A DNA stretch of 41,361 nucleotides from Anaerolineae bacterium (GTDB lineage: Bacteria; Chloroflexota; Anaerolineae; 4572-78; J111), in contig JAGRCC010000400.1 in the NCBI GenBank assembly GCA_020433785.1, positions 1,024 to 42,384 on the forward strand, read 5' to 3'. Within the stretch, counting starts at the first letter, position 1, and each line of letters starts with the position of its first letter. Both the position numbers and the translations under genes were made by a program. This document shows, in pieces, positions 26,501 to 32,800 of this stretch. The notes under the pieces were generated by a model. The model saw nothing but the letters and a program-made list of their open reading frames with translations. It ran no database searches and was not told the DNA's origin.

Positions 26501-26786
26501 GTTGCCGCTCGGTAAGATGGGTCAAATCGATCGTGTTCATTGATGGCTGAACATCGTCGGCTATAAGCTGAAGGGGGATGGTCGTTCCCGGTAGACATTG
26601 AAATAGCGTCCGAAAAATCTCGTAGGTCTCGATAACTTGGTATAGAGCCGTCATTAAGGCCTGCTTGTCAACGGTGCCGGACAGACGGATCATCGCTTGG
26701 CACGGGAAAGAAACGCTGTTTATATCGTTTTGTTGTGATAACCAAATTCGTCTCTGTTGGGGAGAGAGTCGAAAACCCTGCATCAT
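14541..26786 (-). CDS. NRPS, three modules, with a PP-loop ATPase inserted in the second A domain
   Basis: This gene adds residues 2-4. Domains over 4081 aa: degenerate C 1-445; A1 460-1000, PCP1 1010-1080 (Ser1048); C2 1108-1540 (HHLLLDG near 1248), A2 from 1560 to about 2400 including an insert at about 2015-2355, PCP2 2423-2493 (Ser2461), E 2510-2945; C3 2983-3410 (HQLLLDG, His3122-Gln3123), A3 3440-3970, PCP3 3980-4050 (Ser4019); acidic tail to 4081. Pocket codes by alignment: A1 D-A-T-K-I-G-E-V-G-K and A2 D-L-T-K-I-G-E-V-G-K, both asparagine-type; A3 T-D-C-Q-F-G-I-S-Y-K, lacking Asp235. GGAG lies 9 nt before the first of two adjacent ATGs, so the first (26786) is chosen. It starts 74 nt after the stop of gene 1. 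The reading frame is open throughout, including the insert. Confidence 0.95.
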   Translation of the reverse strand: MMQGFRLSPQQRRIWLSQQNDINSVSFPCQAMIRLSGTVDKQALMTALYQVIETYEIFRTLFQCLPGTTIPLQLIADDVQPSMNTIDLTHLTERQQQAQLRNVFDETKAQAFDLEKGPLVRVVLFTLATNEYRLLLSLPALCADISTLQTIVSELGRAYAATLRETEQTGELDEEMLQYTDVAAWLNELLESEETAEGRSYWYKQRWSNALSVRVSFEKFGMKTSSALPFEPQSLTIPIDPKIVQPLRRMAQQLDSPLAAIVLACWQIQLWRLSGQTEIVVGVGCDGRNYEELQTTPGPLSKYVPVYTRLDAQLAFDTLATTVAETLDENYGWQEYFDWEVLANEFNIERSFFPYNFNFEQIPLPEVVEGISLSIDEQATLTERFNIQLTLIEQGETLTLRLAYNAHLFLSDSIRIMARQFCALLAAVAAQPDTPLGDLSMMDAQEHTRLLVEFNDTQTNYPVDHCFPQLFEQQVERTPQAIAVVYEGQQLTYQELNRRANQLAHYLRSLGIGSETLVGLHLERSLEMVVGLLGILKAGGAYVPLDTTYPADRLAFMVSDAQLSYVISYSSLSTIANGEGSVLESPDSSHAFLAEGQATLIDVEAIANELGRQSTHNPISQIKPDNLAYVIYTSGSTGQPKGTLIPHRGLSNYLAWCIDAYYAEAGDGAPVNTALGFDATITSLFSPLLLGQPVRLLPEAEEIDALAQALQGDSHFSLVKLTPAHLQALGQLGYPGQKTRAFIIGGEALFSHQLADWYQHYPNLRLVNEYGPTETVVGCCVYEASGDFTSREAVPIGRPVANMQLYILDEQLQPVSTGVMGELYVGGVQLARGYLDQPGLTAERFIPHPFASPTSSAAGTRLYKTGDLARYIFDSTGRLVIEFIGRRDHQVKIRGYRIELGEIESVLSQHPGVSKAVAAIHEDHLGRKRLVAYMVLKERSSANLESIDNNSGGLPINERLLYTELQQFLRKKLPDPMIPTTFMILDALPLTPNGKVDRQALPAPKQRSDHYVPPSTAVEKHLVDIWQAVLGVDRIGINDNFFELGGDSIISIQVVARAAQAGLHFSPRDLFQYRTIAELVAVVTPQASVQSEQARKTGASPLSSTQPSPLENVADRYSLSPLQQGILFETLVSSDTGVYIEQLCATLTGVLDVAAFQQAWEQLVARQAVLRTAFLWEGQETPVQVVYEQVDLHWTHHDWRDLSHAEQRAQLATFLEADRAQGFVLTQAPLMRFTLIQTAYDAFHFIWSHHHLLLDGWSMSTLFKELFVIYKATVQHIPVSLSVPWPYQNYITWLQQQDLAQAESFWRKTLQGFTSATPVGVDRRSALKTTQYVKETFHFSATTTTALQRFARDHNLTLNTLFQGAWALLLSRYSDQDDVLFGATVSGRPATLNGVEEMVGLFINTLPVRVQIAEKKVLLPWLEQIQSDQQERDQYSYVALTDIQRWSDLPQGVPLFNTLLLFENYPLDVSMLQMNSDLHLKSVRTLEQTNYLLTVWVVPGAELMIHVGYETGRFTPATIQRLVSHLRRLLERMVQAPQQTLGHLSLLSQAERQQLLVRWNDTHSPSPTDPCLPQLFEAQVERTPDAIAIVDGDRQLTFRQLNTQANRLAHYLQSLGVGPDTLVGLYFERSPEMIVSLLAIVKAGGAYLPLDPTYPQDRLAFMIQDAQLSQILSQSTLANQNQHHLLKNREGDVIAVDTIAHLLHQYPSHNPPNRTMPDNLAYVIYTSGSTGLPKGSMIPHRGLVNYLTWAKKTYLTDQGSEGGKVPLHSSLSFDLTVTSLFLSLLSGQRLVLILEDPTGQSLVENLTDQVSYDLLKLTPAHLKLLHYQMSNLTQVAQTLILGGEALHGTDLTRWLDEAPQTRVFNEYGPTETVVGCCVYEISARTDLADDIPIGRPIANTKLYILDRHLRPVPVGVPGELYIGGLQVGRGYLNRPGLTAEKFIPNPFASDEGQIGGRLYKSGDLARYRLDEAAQPIIEFLGRIDRQVKLRGFRIELGEIEAVLANHPYIENCSVDLSHPDLPAHPTSEQCVRCGLPANYPKTHLNENKVCNYCLEFEQYREQAQSYFKSMDDLQLIFDQAQSRRTGPYDCLMLLSGGKDSSYVLYQLVEMGLNVLAFSFDNGYISDGAKANINRIVTELKVDHVFGSTPAMNTIFVDSLQRFSNVCNGCFKVIYTQGVHLARRHGIKVIVTGLSRGQIFETRLMELFNQKVFDADEVDQTILAARKAYHRINDAVSQHLDVGIFQNDALFDDIQFVDFYRYTAVTLDEILTYLDEQAPWIRPQDTGRSTNCLINEVGIYVHQKERGYHNYAMPYSWDVRLGHKHRQAAIEELDDNINEANVSKILDKIGYRRPDAAASANPLVAYYSAPTSLENAHLRQYLADFLPDYMLPVNFIQLDHLPLTPNGKVDREALQQLQTEQTRDIVPPRTPTEQALADVWTKVLRKEQVSIHDNYFRLGGDSIMSIQIVAQAKQLGIDVSVKEIFEHQTIARLAQVAKMTTGPQPWAGSMRGSVPLTPIQQWFFEQTLPEAHHYNQAVVLDIAKDVVPKLLIQALSYTFSHHAAFRLRFLKQDGWQQSYSHSGPSFPVVIVDLASLTPSQRTTMFQATAGQLQASLHLSDGPLLRIALFRHGDTAPDQVLVIIHHLIVDGVSWRILLEDLQQAYQQLTQQADVILPPPSSSFQQWAERLSVYAQSKTLKAELNYWLEQPWAKVTTLPTDLAAAEADNTVASAATISTVLDKDQTRMLLQVVPSVYHTQINDLLLAALWQTVSDWQGQPTVLIDLEGHGREELFEGIDLSRTVGWFTSIFPIVLHLEPDEQNQPGKVIKSIKEQIRAIPNRGVGYGVLRYLNEDKTIRAGLVALPSAEILFNYLGQTDPTISQAGLFKPTQIEAGPSRSPLGRRGYVLEINSMIVDEQLQVTWRYSRNIHRAATIENLAHQYMNNLSALIEHCRSPQAGGYTPSDFPFALLAQQDVDRLAGILSQQVDDMYALSPLQQGMLFHSFYDPEADVYFQQLSFSLEGRLHEDAFKVAWQALLERQPVLRTSFVWEGLPQPVQLVRRGVQLPWSRHDWRNLAPQIQQEQLTAYLQTDRKQGLRLDQPPLMRCTLIRLDEQHYHFILSLHQLLLDGWSMPLLFKELFRLYQAALFNQPVSLPPARPYRDYIGWLQQQDNAQAETFWRSALRGFVSPTTFPTDRAAGTGLTSYREQVSYLPTRLSQNLSLMARKHHLTLNTFFQGAWALLLSRYSGTSDVLFGVTVSGRPPELTEVEAMVGLFINTLPARVQIAPNTPLLRWLQQLQLQQRERESYAYSSLVDIQGWSEIQRGRSLFDTVLIFENYPVDLMSDELSDQFHIKDTHTVEQTNYPLTILVIPDNNSVTVRFSYNTTYFKPETIARVADYFQVVLEGMVTHLHHPLRQLPLLSEQDRHRLLVEWNDTQTDYPQNQLLHQCIETQAERTPEAVAVVFETEHLTYQAVNRRANRLAHYLQSLGVGPEVLVGVYLDRSPQTAISLLAILKAGGAYLPLDPAYPQERLAFMVADAQLSFVIRQSSAADDAWANINRQIQAQNGQQPATIDLDAITDELNQQPTYNPISRIKPDNLAYVIYTSGSTGRPKGVMVEHQAILNMLHWLQDCYPLTHDDVVAQKTPLSFTDSVCEYFWPLMVGAKMAIIDTDTVRDPHRLYAALADHRVSLTQFVPPLIAAFLQVVRASGQANPLPHLKWVFSGGEALPAPVAREWYRLFKAAKIANIYGMTESVSYVTNYLIDREPDAQTVSIPMGQPLANATVYILDQAGQICPIDVMGEIHIGGFSMARGYLYQPGLTAEKFIPNPFSASSSSTNGEEKAGRLYKTGDLGRYRIDQTGRPILEYLGRLDHQVQIRGMRVELGEVEAVLEQYQTIQRAVVLAREEDGNDRRLVAYVVAEAPAGIDERSLITDLREFLKQKLPDYMIPAAFVVMETLPLTPSGKVDRKALPAPEYRSGALYKAPTTATEDTMAGIWQEILNLEQVGLEDNFFDLGGHSLLATQLMARVRHTYRIDLPLRSLFEKPTLLEIAQHIDQVIMAQKLLEQEITLAEDEIEQGEL
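14549..14554 (-). promoter_or_regulatory. Ribosome binding site of gene 3
   Basis: Minus-strand AAGGAG sits 4 nt before the ATG at 14544, inside the end of gene 2. The ATGA overlap of start and stop indicates coupled translation. Confidence 0.6.
14607..17864 (-). other. Gene 2 module 3 (C-A-PCP), residue X4, possible beta-amino acid
   Basis: The C domain is of the post-epimerase type (YALSPLQQGMLFHSF), but its motif is HQLLLDG (CAC CAG codons), with Gln at the second, catalytic His. In the A domain the segment is SFTDSVCEYF, so Asp235 is Thr and Asp is at 236. The full code is T-D-C-Q-F-G-I-S-Y-K. An Asp shifted to 236 is known from beta-amino-acid-activating domains such as the beta-Ala code V-D-W-V-I-S-L-A-D-K, so a beta-amino acid is inferred. 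The PCP (GGHSL) has no E domain after it. Confidence 0.78.
17907..23489 (-). other. Gene 2 module 2: C-A[PP-loop]-PCP-E, D-Asn-type
   Basis: The C domain has intact HHLLLDG. The A domain runs normally through YTSGSTGLPKG, NEYGPTETVVG and RIELGEIEAVL (A8). It is then interrupted and resumes at LVAYYS, FLPDYMLP (A9) and LTPNGKVDREAL (A10, Lys present). The code D-L-T-K-I-G-E-V-G-K predicts Asn. The E domain has HHLIVDGVSW, VGWFTS and FNYLGQ intact, so the residue should be delivered in D form to the next C domain. Confidence 0.88.
19722..20744 (-). other. PP-loop ATP-pyrophosphatase domain inserted between A8 and A9
   Basis: About 340 residues (about 2015-2355 of gene 2) that are not adenylation domain. 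Seen in order: CVRC (Cys2030, 2033) and CNYC (Cys2050, 2053), a zinc-ribbon-like head; LSGGKDSSYVLYQL with the PP-loop at 2095-2101, followed by a LAFSFDNGY strand; VCNGC (Cys2166, 2169); GIKVIVTGLSRGQIFETRL; and a C-terminal part with PWIRPQDTGRSTNCLIN (Cys2291) and YSWDVRLGHKHRQAA. PP-loop enzymes (N-acetyl sugar amidotransferases, tRNA thiolases, asparagine synthetase, GMP synthetase) adenylate a carbonyl oxygen and replace it with N or S. CxxC plus a third Cys after the PP-loop recalls the 4Fe-4S ligands of TtcA/TtuA. The head and general layout also recall WbpG-type amidotransferases. The exact reaction is unknown. Candidates are amidine or thioamide formation on the Asn residue or Asp amidation. 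Confidence 0.85.
23532..25424 (-). other. Gene 2 module 1 A-PCP, Asn-type pocket
   Basis: The pocket residues come from FDATIT, VKLTPAH, IIGGE, NEYG and TVVG, giving D-A-T-K-I-G-E-V-G-K. This is one position away from the A2 code and close to the published Asn code D-L-T-K-L-G-E-V-G-K. Asn is therefore predicted, with Asp as the alternative. The PCP motif LGGDSI is of the E-associated kind, yet no E domain follows. The next domain is a C of the YSLSPLQQG type. Confidence 0.83.
25452..26786 (-). other. Degenerate N-terminal condensation-like domain
   Basis: Residues 1-445 of gene 2 have C-domain fold landmarks (FRLSPQQRRIWLSQQ at the start, a WRLSGQTEIVVG latch-region strand). However, the HHxxxDG motif reads PALCADI (about 139-145). 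Both His are lost and only the Asp remains. The preceding protein already ends with a complete C domain carrying HHIAADA. I infer this domain is non-catalytic for peptide bonds and may help dock or gate. It could also belong to a C subfamily with its own chemistry. Confidence 0.8.
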
Positions 26787-26860
26787 ATCAAGCTACTCCA
26801 ATTTGGCTGATTATTTATATTGACCTGGTCCTTATTCGGTCCACAAATAGAGTGTTGCGA
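26787..26860 (-). other. Gene 1-gene 2 intergenic spacer
   Basis: A 74-nt spacer, the longest gap inside the operon. It holds the minus-strand GGAG of gene 2. I see no clear hairpin terminator, so readthrough is expected. Confidence 0.5.
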
Positions 26861-29800
26861 TTATTTCTTGACAATGGTCTTGAGTTTACGCAGCCCAATC
26901 GCTTTAAGGGCGTTCTTATGGCGTTGATTTTGGAGTTGGTCCATTTGGGCCAACGCGCTATGCAAAAACTCTAATCGAATATCCGGTTGATTGACGACCT
27001 TATGGAGCACCTGTTCATACTGTTCAACCAACATTGCAATGGTTGTCTCCCTAAATAAATGGGCGTCATATTGAATATACCCCTGTAAACCCTGTTTCGA
27101 CTCGGCCAACGTTACCAATAAATCAAACTTAGCAATCTCAACATCAACCTCCATCAGGGATAAGGTGAGATCAGGAAGTGAGAAGGTTGCCTCTTTGAGG
27201 TTGTGGAAGATCAGTCCCGCCTGAAATAACGGAGTTCGACTTAAGTCCTGGTCATGCTCCAAATGGCCGACCAAAACATCAAACGGTAACTCTTGATGAG
27301 TGTAGGCTTCCAGCGTGACGTCACGTACCCGTTGAAGCGTTTCCTGAAATTCAAGATTGCCTCCGATGTCTGTTCGCAGCACAAGTTGATTGACAAAGAA
27401 GCCCACTAATTCTTCCAAATCCGGGTGATGTCGGTTGGCTACCCCTGTCCCTACAACAATGTCGTTTTGTTGGCTGTGATAACTTAACAAGATTTTGAAG
27501 GCCGTCAAAAGAACCATAAAAAGCGTACTGTCATTTTGACGCCCCAGCGTGTTGAGGGCGGTTGCCAGCGATGCGGGCCACGTAAAACGCTTTATCGCCC
27601 CGTAAGCAGCTCGAACTGTGGGGCGGGGATAATCGGTGGGCAAATTTAAACGCGGGGCATGACGTAATTTTTGTTTCCAATAGCTTAAGTGCGTGGCTAA
27701 TTTTTCCTGATCGAACTGTTGACGTTGCCAATAGGCGTAATCGGCATATTGAAGCTTTGGCGTGGGCAAGGGTGAGGGTTTGCCCTGTGCATAAGCTTCG
27801 TATAAAGTGGTAATTTCCCGAATCAACACCCCAATCGACCAGGCATCAGCGGCAATGTGATGGATGGTTACAAGCAAGACATATTCATTATGGTCCAAGA
27901 AAAGTAAATTTGCTCTTAGCATCAAATCGTGACTTAAATCGAAAGGTCGCCGGGCTTCTGCTTCAGCCAATCGCTGGAGTTCAGAGGTTTGAACGTGACT
28001 CGGTACATGCGCCAAGTCAATCAAAGGCAGCTTTAGCTCCGCTTTGGGATAGATAATTTGTCTGGCTTCACCGCCTTCCGCCTGATAGGTGGTACGCAGA
28101 ATCTCGTGTCGTTGCACGATTTCATTGAGACTACGAGCTAGGGCGGCGATGTTAAGTGAACCGCTCAATTTGAGCATTGCCGGCATATTATAGGTGGCCT
28201 GAGGACCTTCCAATTGATCCACCACCCACAGACGTTGTTGGGCAAAGGACAATGGCAAACGCTGATCACGCGGGATCGGTTTGATGGGGGATAAGGTGAT
28301 TTTCTTAGCTTGTGTCACCGCTTCAGCGAGAGTGGCTAAGGTTGGATATTCAAATAAGCTCCGCAGCGGCAGATCGACGCGGCAGATTTGGCGTATTCTG
28401 GCGATAACCCGAGTCGCCAGCAGCGAATGCCCGCCGATCTCAAAAAAGTTATCGTGACGCCCTACCCGATCTAACTCCAAAACCTCTTGCCAAATTGACG
28501 CCAAAATCTCTTCGGTGGGTGTGCGGGGGGGAGCGTAAGTGGTATTTGGCTCATCGGTTGGGATAGGTAGCGCACGGCGATCAAGTTTGCCGTTTGCCGT
28601 CAACGGTAAAGTCGATAAGAAGATGAACCGGCTGGGGATCATCGCGCCGGGTAGCCATTGGGCTAAATAACGCCGAAGCTCATTCGCATCGAGCGGTTGC
28701 GCCTGGTTAGGAACTATATAGGCGATCAGTTCGAGGTTTTGCTCAGTTTTTTGGACACTCACCGCACTGCTCTTGACCGCAGCATGCCGGTCTAATACTG
28801 TTTTGATTTCAGCCGGTTCGATACGGACGCCCCGAATTTTGATTTGGTCATCCAGCCGGCCTAAAATTTCGAGCACAACTTGGCCCGTTCTATCGAGTCG
28901 GTAGCGTCCCAGGTCGCCGCTGTGATAAATTTGGTCGGCGGCATCTTGGTGAAACGGATTGGGGGCAAAACCGGTTTGGGCAGCGTTAAAATAGCCCAAC
29001 GTGCGAAATGGCGTTCTCACGATAATTTCGCCTGGTTCGCTTATGCCGCACAATCGCCCATTTTTCATCACGAAGAGCTGGGTTTCCGGCAGCGGACGAC
29101 CGACGGGTTGGGTGCCGGGTAAGGCCGGTTTAGGAACGTGATAGTAGCACTTGGCCATAGTTGTTTCGGTTGGCCCGTAGAGGTTAACAATCTCGCCGCT
29201 GCGGGGAAAGGCCGTTCGCCACTGCTGAACCAGAGTCTCGGTCAAGGGTTCACCGGCAAAGAAGGCCCAGCGCAAGGTTGATAAAGTTGCGTGCGGAGGA
29301 CGATTGGCCAGCCAGTTTTGGGCCTGGGTAGGCACGGTATGAAGTATCGTGATGTGTTGTTGGTCTAACCACGTTAGCAACTGCTCTGGGGCGAGTAGCT
29401 CGATCTCGTCCGGTAGATACAAAGTCGCACCACTGGTGAGCGGCAAAAAGATGTCGCGCAAGAAAGGATCAAAGGCGGGCGCCATGAGCTGGGCAATCCG
29501 ATCGGTAGGCTCCACGGCAAAGGTCTCCCGCTGCCAACGGATGAAGTGTGACAAGCCTTTGTGCTGACCTAAGACGCCTTTGGGGATGCCGGTTGTACCG
29601 GAGGTAAAGAAGATGTAGGCCGTATCATCTCCGGTTAGCTTCGGGCAATCAAATTCTTCTGTGGCCTGTTCGGCCTTTGCTCGACCCGTGCCGGCATCGA
29701 CATCGATGATTTGGATTGATTGTTTCGACCACGGAGAAGGGAGCGGGTGCAAATTCAACAAAATTTTGACCTTCGCTTCTTGGAGCATCATGTGTTGGCG

Positions 29801-32800
29801 TTGAGGGGGATGATTGGCGTCCAGGGTTAAAAAGACTCCCCCACTCAACAAGCTGCCCCACAAGCTGGCAATCAAACCGAAACTGCGTGGCCCGTCAATA
29901 GCAACAACATCGCCTTTCGTTACGCCGTGCGTTTGGAGAATTTGAGCCAGATTAATCGCTTGCTCTGCTAACTGGGCGTAACTCCAAACGCGATCCTTTT
30001 GATAAATGGCCGGCTGATCCGGGCTAATTTTGACCCAGTCCAAAAAGAGCTTGGTCACAAGTTCGTAATCAGGCTCGGGTAGCGGTATTTGGGGATCGGG
30101 CAGTAGCGCTTGAACCTCCGGCGTGATCAACGAATAGGCAGTAATAGGCTGTTCGGGATTGGTGACAACCTGTTGCAACAAATAACAAAATTGATCCATA
30201 AAACAGGTCATGCGTTCGGCTGCAAACAAGGCTGTTTGATAGACCAAGCTAAGTTGCAAAGTACCGTGCCCTTCTTCGATGTAGAGACTCACGGCAAATT
30301 TGGCTTCAGGTTCGATCAAATCCAGCCGACTCGTCGAAATATCGGGCAGCGTTATGTCATACTTAGGGATACTAATGAAGTTGATAAAGGCATCAAAAAT
30401 AGGGGCGTGGCTCAAAGAACGCTCAGGTTGTAGGTATTCGACAATCTGTTCAAAGGGTATATCTTGATGGGCATACGCCTCCAGCGTAACCTTCTGTACC
30501 CGGCCCAGCAACTCTCGAAACGTAGGGTCTCCCGATAAATCTGTCCGTAGGGCCAAGGTATTGAGAAACAGCCCAATGACGTGTTCTACTTCAGTTCGAT
30601 TACGCCCGGCAATGGGCGTGCCGATAACGATGTCCTCTTGTTCAGTATAGCGATATAGTAGAAGGCTAAAGGCTGCTAGAAGCGGCATAAACAGGGTGAC
30701 TCCTGCTTGTTGGCTAAACGTTTTCAGTGCCTGGCTTAATTCCACCGGCAATAAATAGGTTAGCGATGCCCCCCGCTGATCCTGAATAGCGGGTCGCCGG
30801 TAATCGGTTGGCAGTTGTAGTACCGGTAAAGGACTTCTAAGCTGCTGTTGCCAATAGTTCAGATCAGCACTGAAATCTTGGCGTCGCTGCCACTGGGCAA
30901 AATCGGCATATTGAATGGGGAGGTGGGGTAATGAAATCGGCTGCCGCTCGATAGCCGCCTGGTACCCATGCTTTAGCTCCCGAGCCAATATCCCCAGCGA
31001 CCAGCCATCCGCAGCGATGTGGTGGATGGTGAGCAACAGAACATGCTCTGCCGGACCTAGCCGTAGCAACTTGACTCGTAGCATTAAATCCCGGCTTAAA
31101 TCGAATGGCGTATTGGCCTCTTTACGGGCTAGACGTTCCATCTCTCGGCTCTTCGCCTCGGCAGGCAGATGTTGAAGATCGATGATTGAGAGGGAAAATA
31201 AAGCATCAGATAAAATGACTGCGTGTAATGTATCGCCGGAATTTTGAAACGTAGTACGCAGCGCTTCGTGCCGTTGCACCAACTGATTGAGACTCCACGA
31301 GAGAGCAGCAATGTTGAGTGATCCCCTGAGTTCGAAGGCTGCTGACATGATGTATGTTGCTTTAGAGCCGGTGATTTGATCGAGAAACCAAAAGCGTTGT
31401 TGGGCGAATGAGGGCAGTAAGGTGTCGGTGCGGAGCACAACTTCAATCGGTACTCGGCTGATTTTCTGCTCGCTCAGCTCGATTTGTTCAGGCAGAAATT
31501 CTTCAAGCAGGTGTCTGCTTAACTTTTGAATGGTTGAATATTCAAAACCAATCGTCGCCGGCAAATCCATGTTGAGACCTAACTCCAGCCGCTTCTTTAG
31601 ATCAAGTAGCATCAGAGAGTCCATCCCTAACTCGGCAAAATCTTGCCACGGTTCGGGCAGCCGGTCTTCGGATAGCCCTACCACCCCGGCGACTTTATCT
31701 TGCAGGTAAGTTTGCAAGAGCGTTTGACGATCTTCAGCACGTGCGCGTTGTAGTTCTTGTAAAAATGGTGCGGTTTGGGGTGATGGTAATTGCGATTTTG
31801 ACAGCCTGTTGTTTTCGATTTCAGCTAACAAGGGTTGTTTAGCCCTGGCTTCGTAGACTTCTCGAAATCGCGACCAATCGATCCTGGCGACAGTCATCTG
31901 GGCCGCGCTGGTTAATATCAAATATTCCAGAGCTAACAGCGCTTGCTCGGCTGAAAATGGGGTGAGGCCGATCTGATCAAATCGGGCCTGCATTTCCGGG
32001 GAGACCATTGTGCCGCTAGCCCAAGCTCCCCAATTAACACTTAACCCCGATAACCCTAAACTCTGTCGATAATGGGCCAGGCCGTCCAGAAAATGGTTGG
32101 CAGCCGCATAATGCCCTTGCCCTTTCCCGCCCCAAACTGCGGCCCCCGAGGAGAAATTTACAAAAAAGTCCAGGGGCATTTCTTGGGTTAATTGATGCAG
32201 AAGCCATGTCCCTGTGACCTTGGCTCGCATGACAGTTTGAAGATCGGCCGGTTCTATCTTTTCGATGATTTGATAACCGCCGGAAATCCCGGCAGCGTGT
32301 ATAACGCCACGCAAGGGCAGGTCGGCTTTAATCTTGCTGTCAAAGAGATCGACCATCGCTTTTTCATCCGCTACATCAACGGCAGCGATGTGAACCACCA
32401 CCCCTTGTGTCTCCAGATGGGCTATTGTTTGCCGTTGGATTGGCGTTGTCAGCCCCTGTCGGTTGGTTAAGATTAAATGCTTTGCCCCTTTATTAACCAG
32501 CCATTGAGCCAGGTGTAAACCCAATGCCCCTAGCCCGCCGGTGATCAAATAAGTAGCCTCAGACTCAAGCGTGAGTTTCGGGGGAATTGATACCTGTTCC
32601 GGGGAGGCCGACACAAGTCGGGCTACAAAACGCTGCCCATTCCGCAAAACAATTTGGGATTCAGGATTAGGATTTTTGGCTTCAGCCAGCACCGCTGTCG
32701 CTTCGGTTTGCTGCTGCGAGGCATTGGCTGTAGATAAGTCGATAACGCCACCCCGTATTTCCGGATGTTCCAGAGCGATCACCCGACTCAGCCCCCACAA

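Noticed and set aside
25452..26786. N-terminal domain of gene 2 as an epimerase or starter C domain
   Set aside because: It lacks the HHxxxDG histidines and the E-domain motifs (VGWFTS, FNYLGQ). A starter role does not fit, because an acyl chain already arrives from gene 1.
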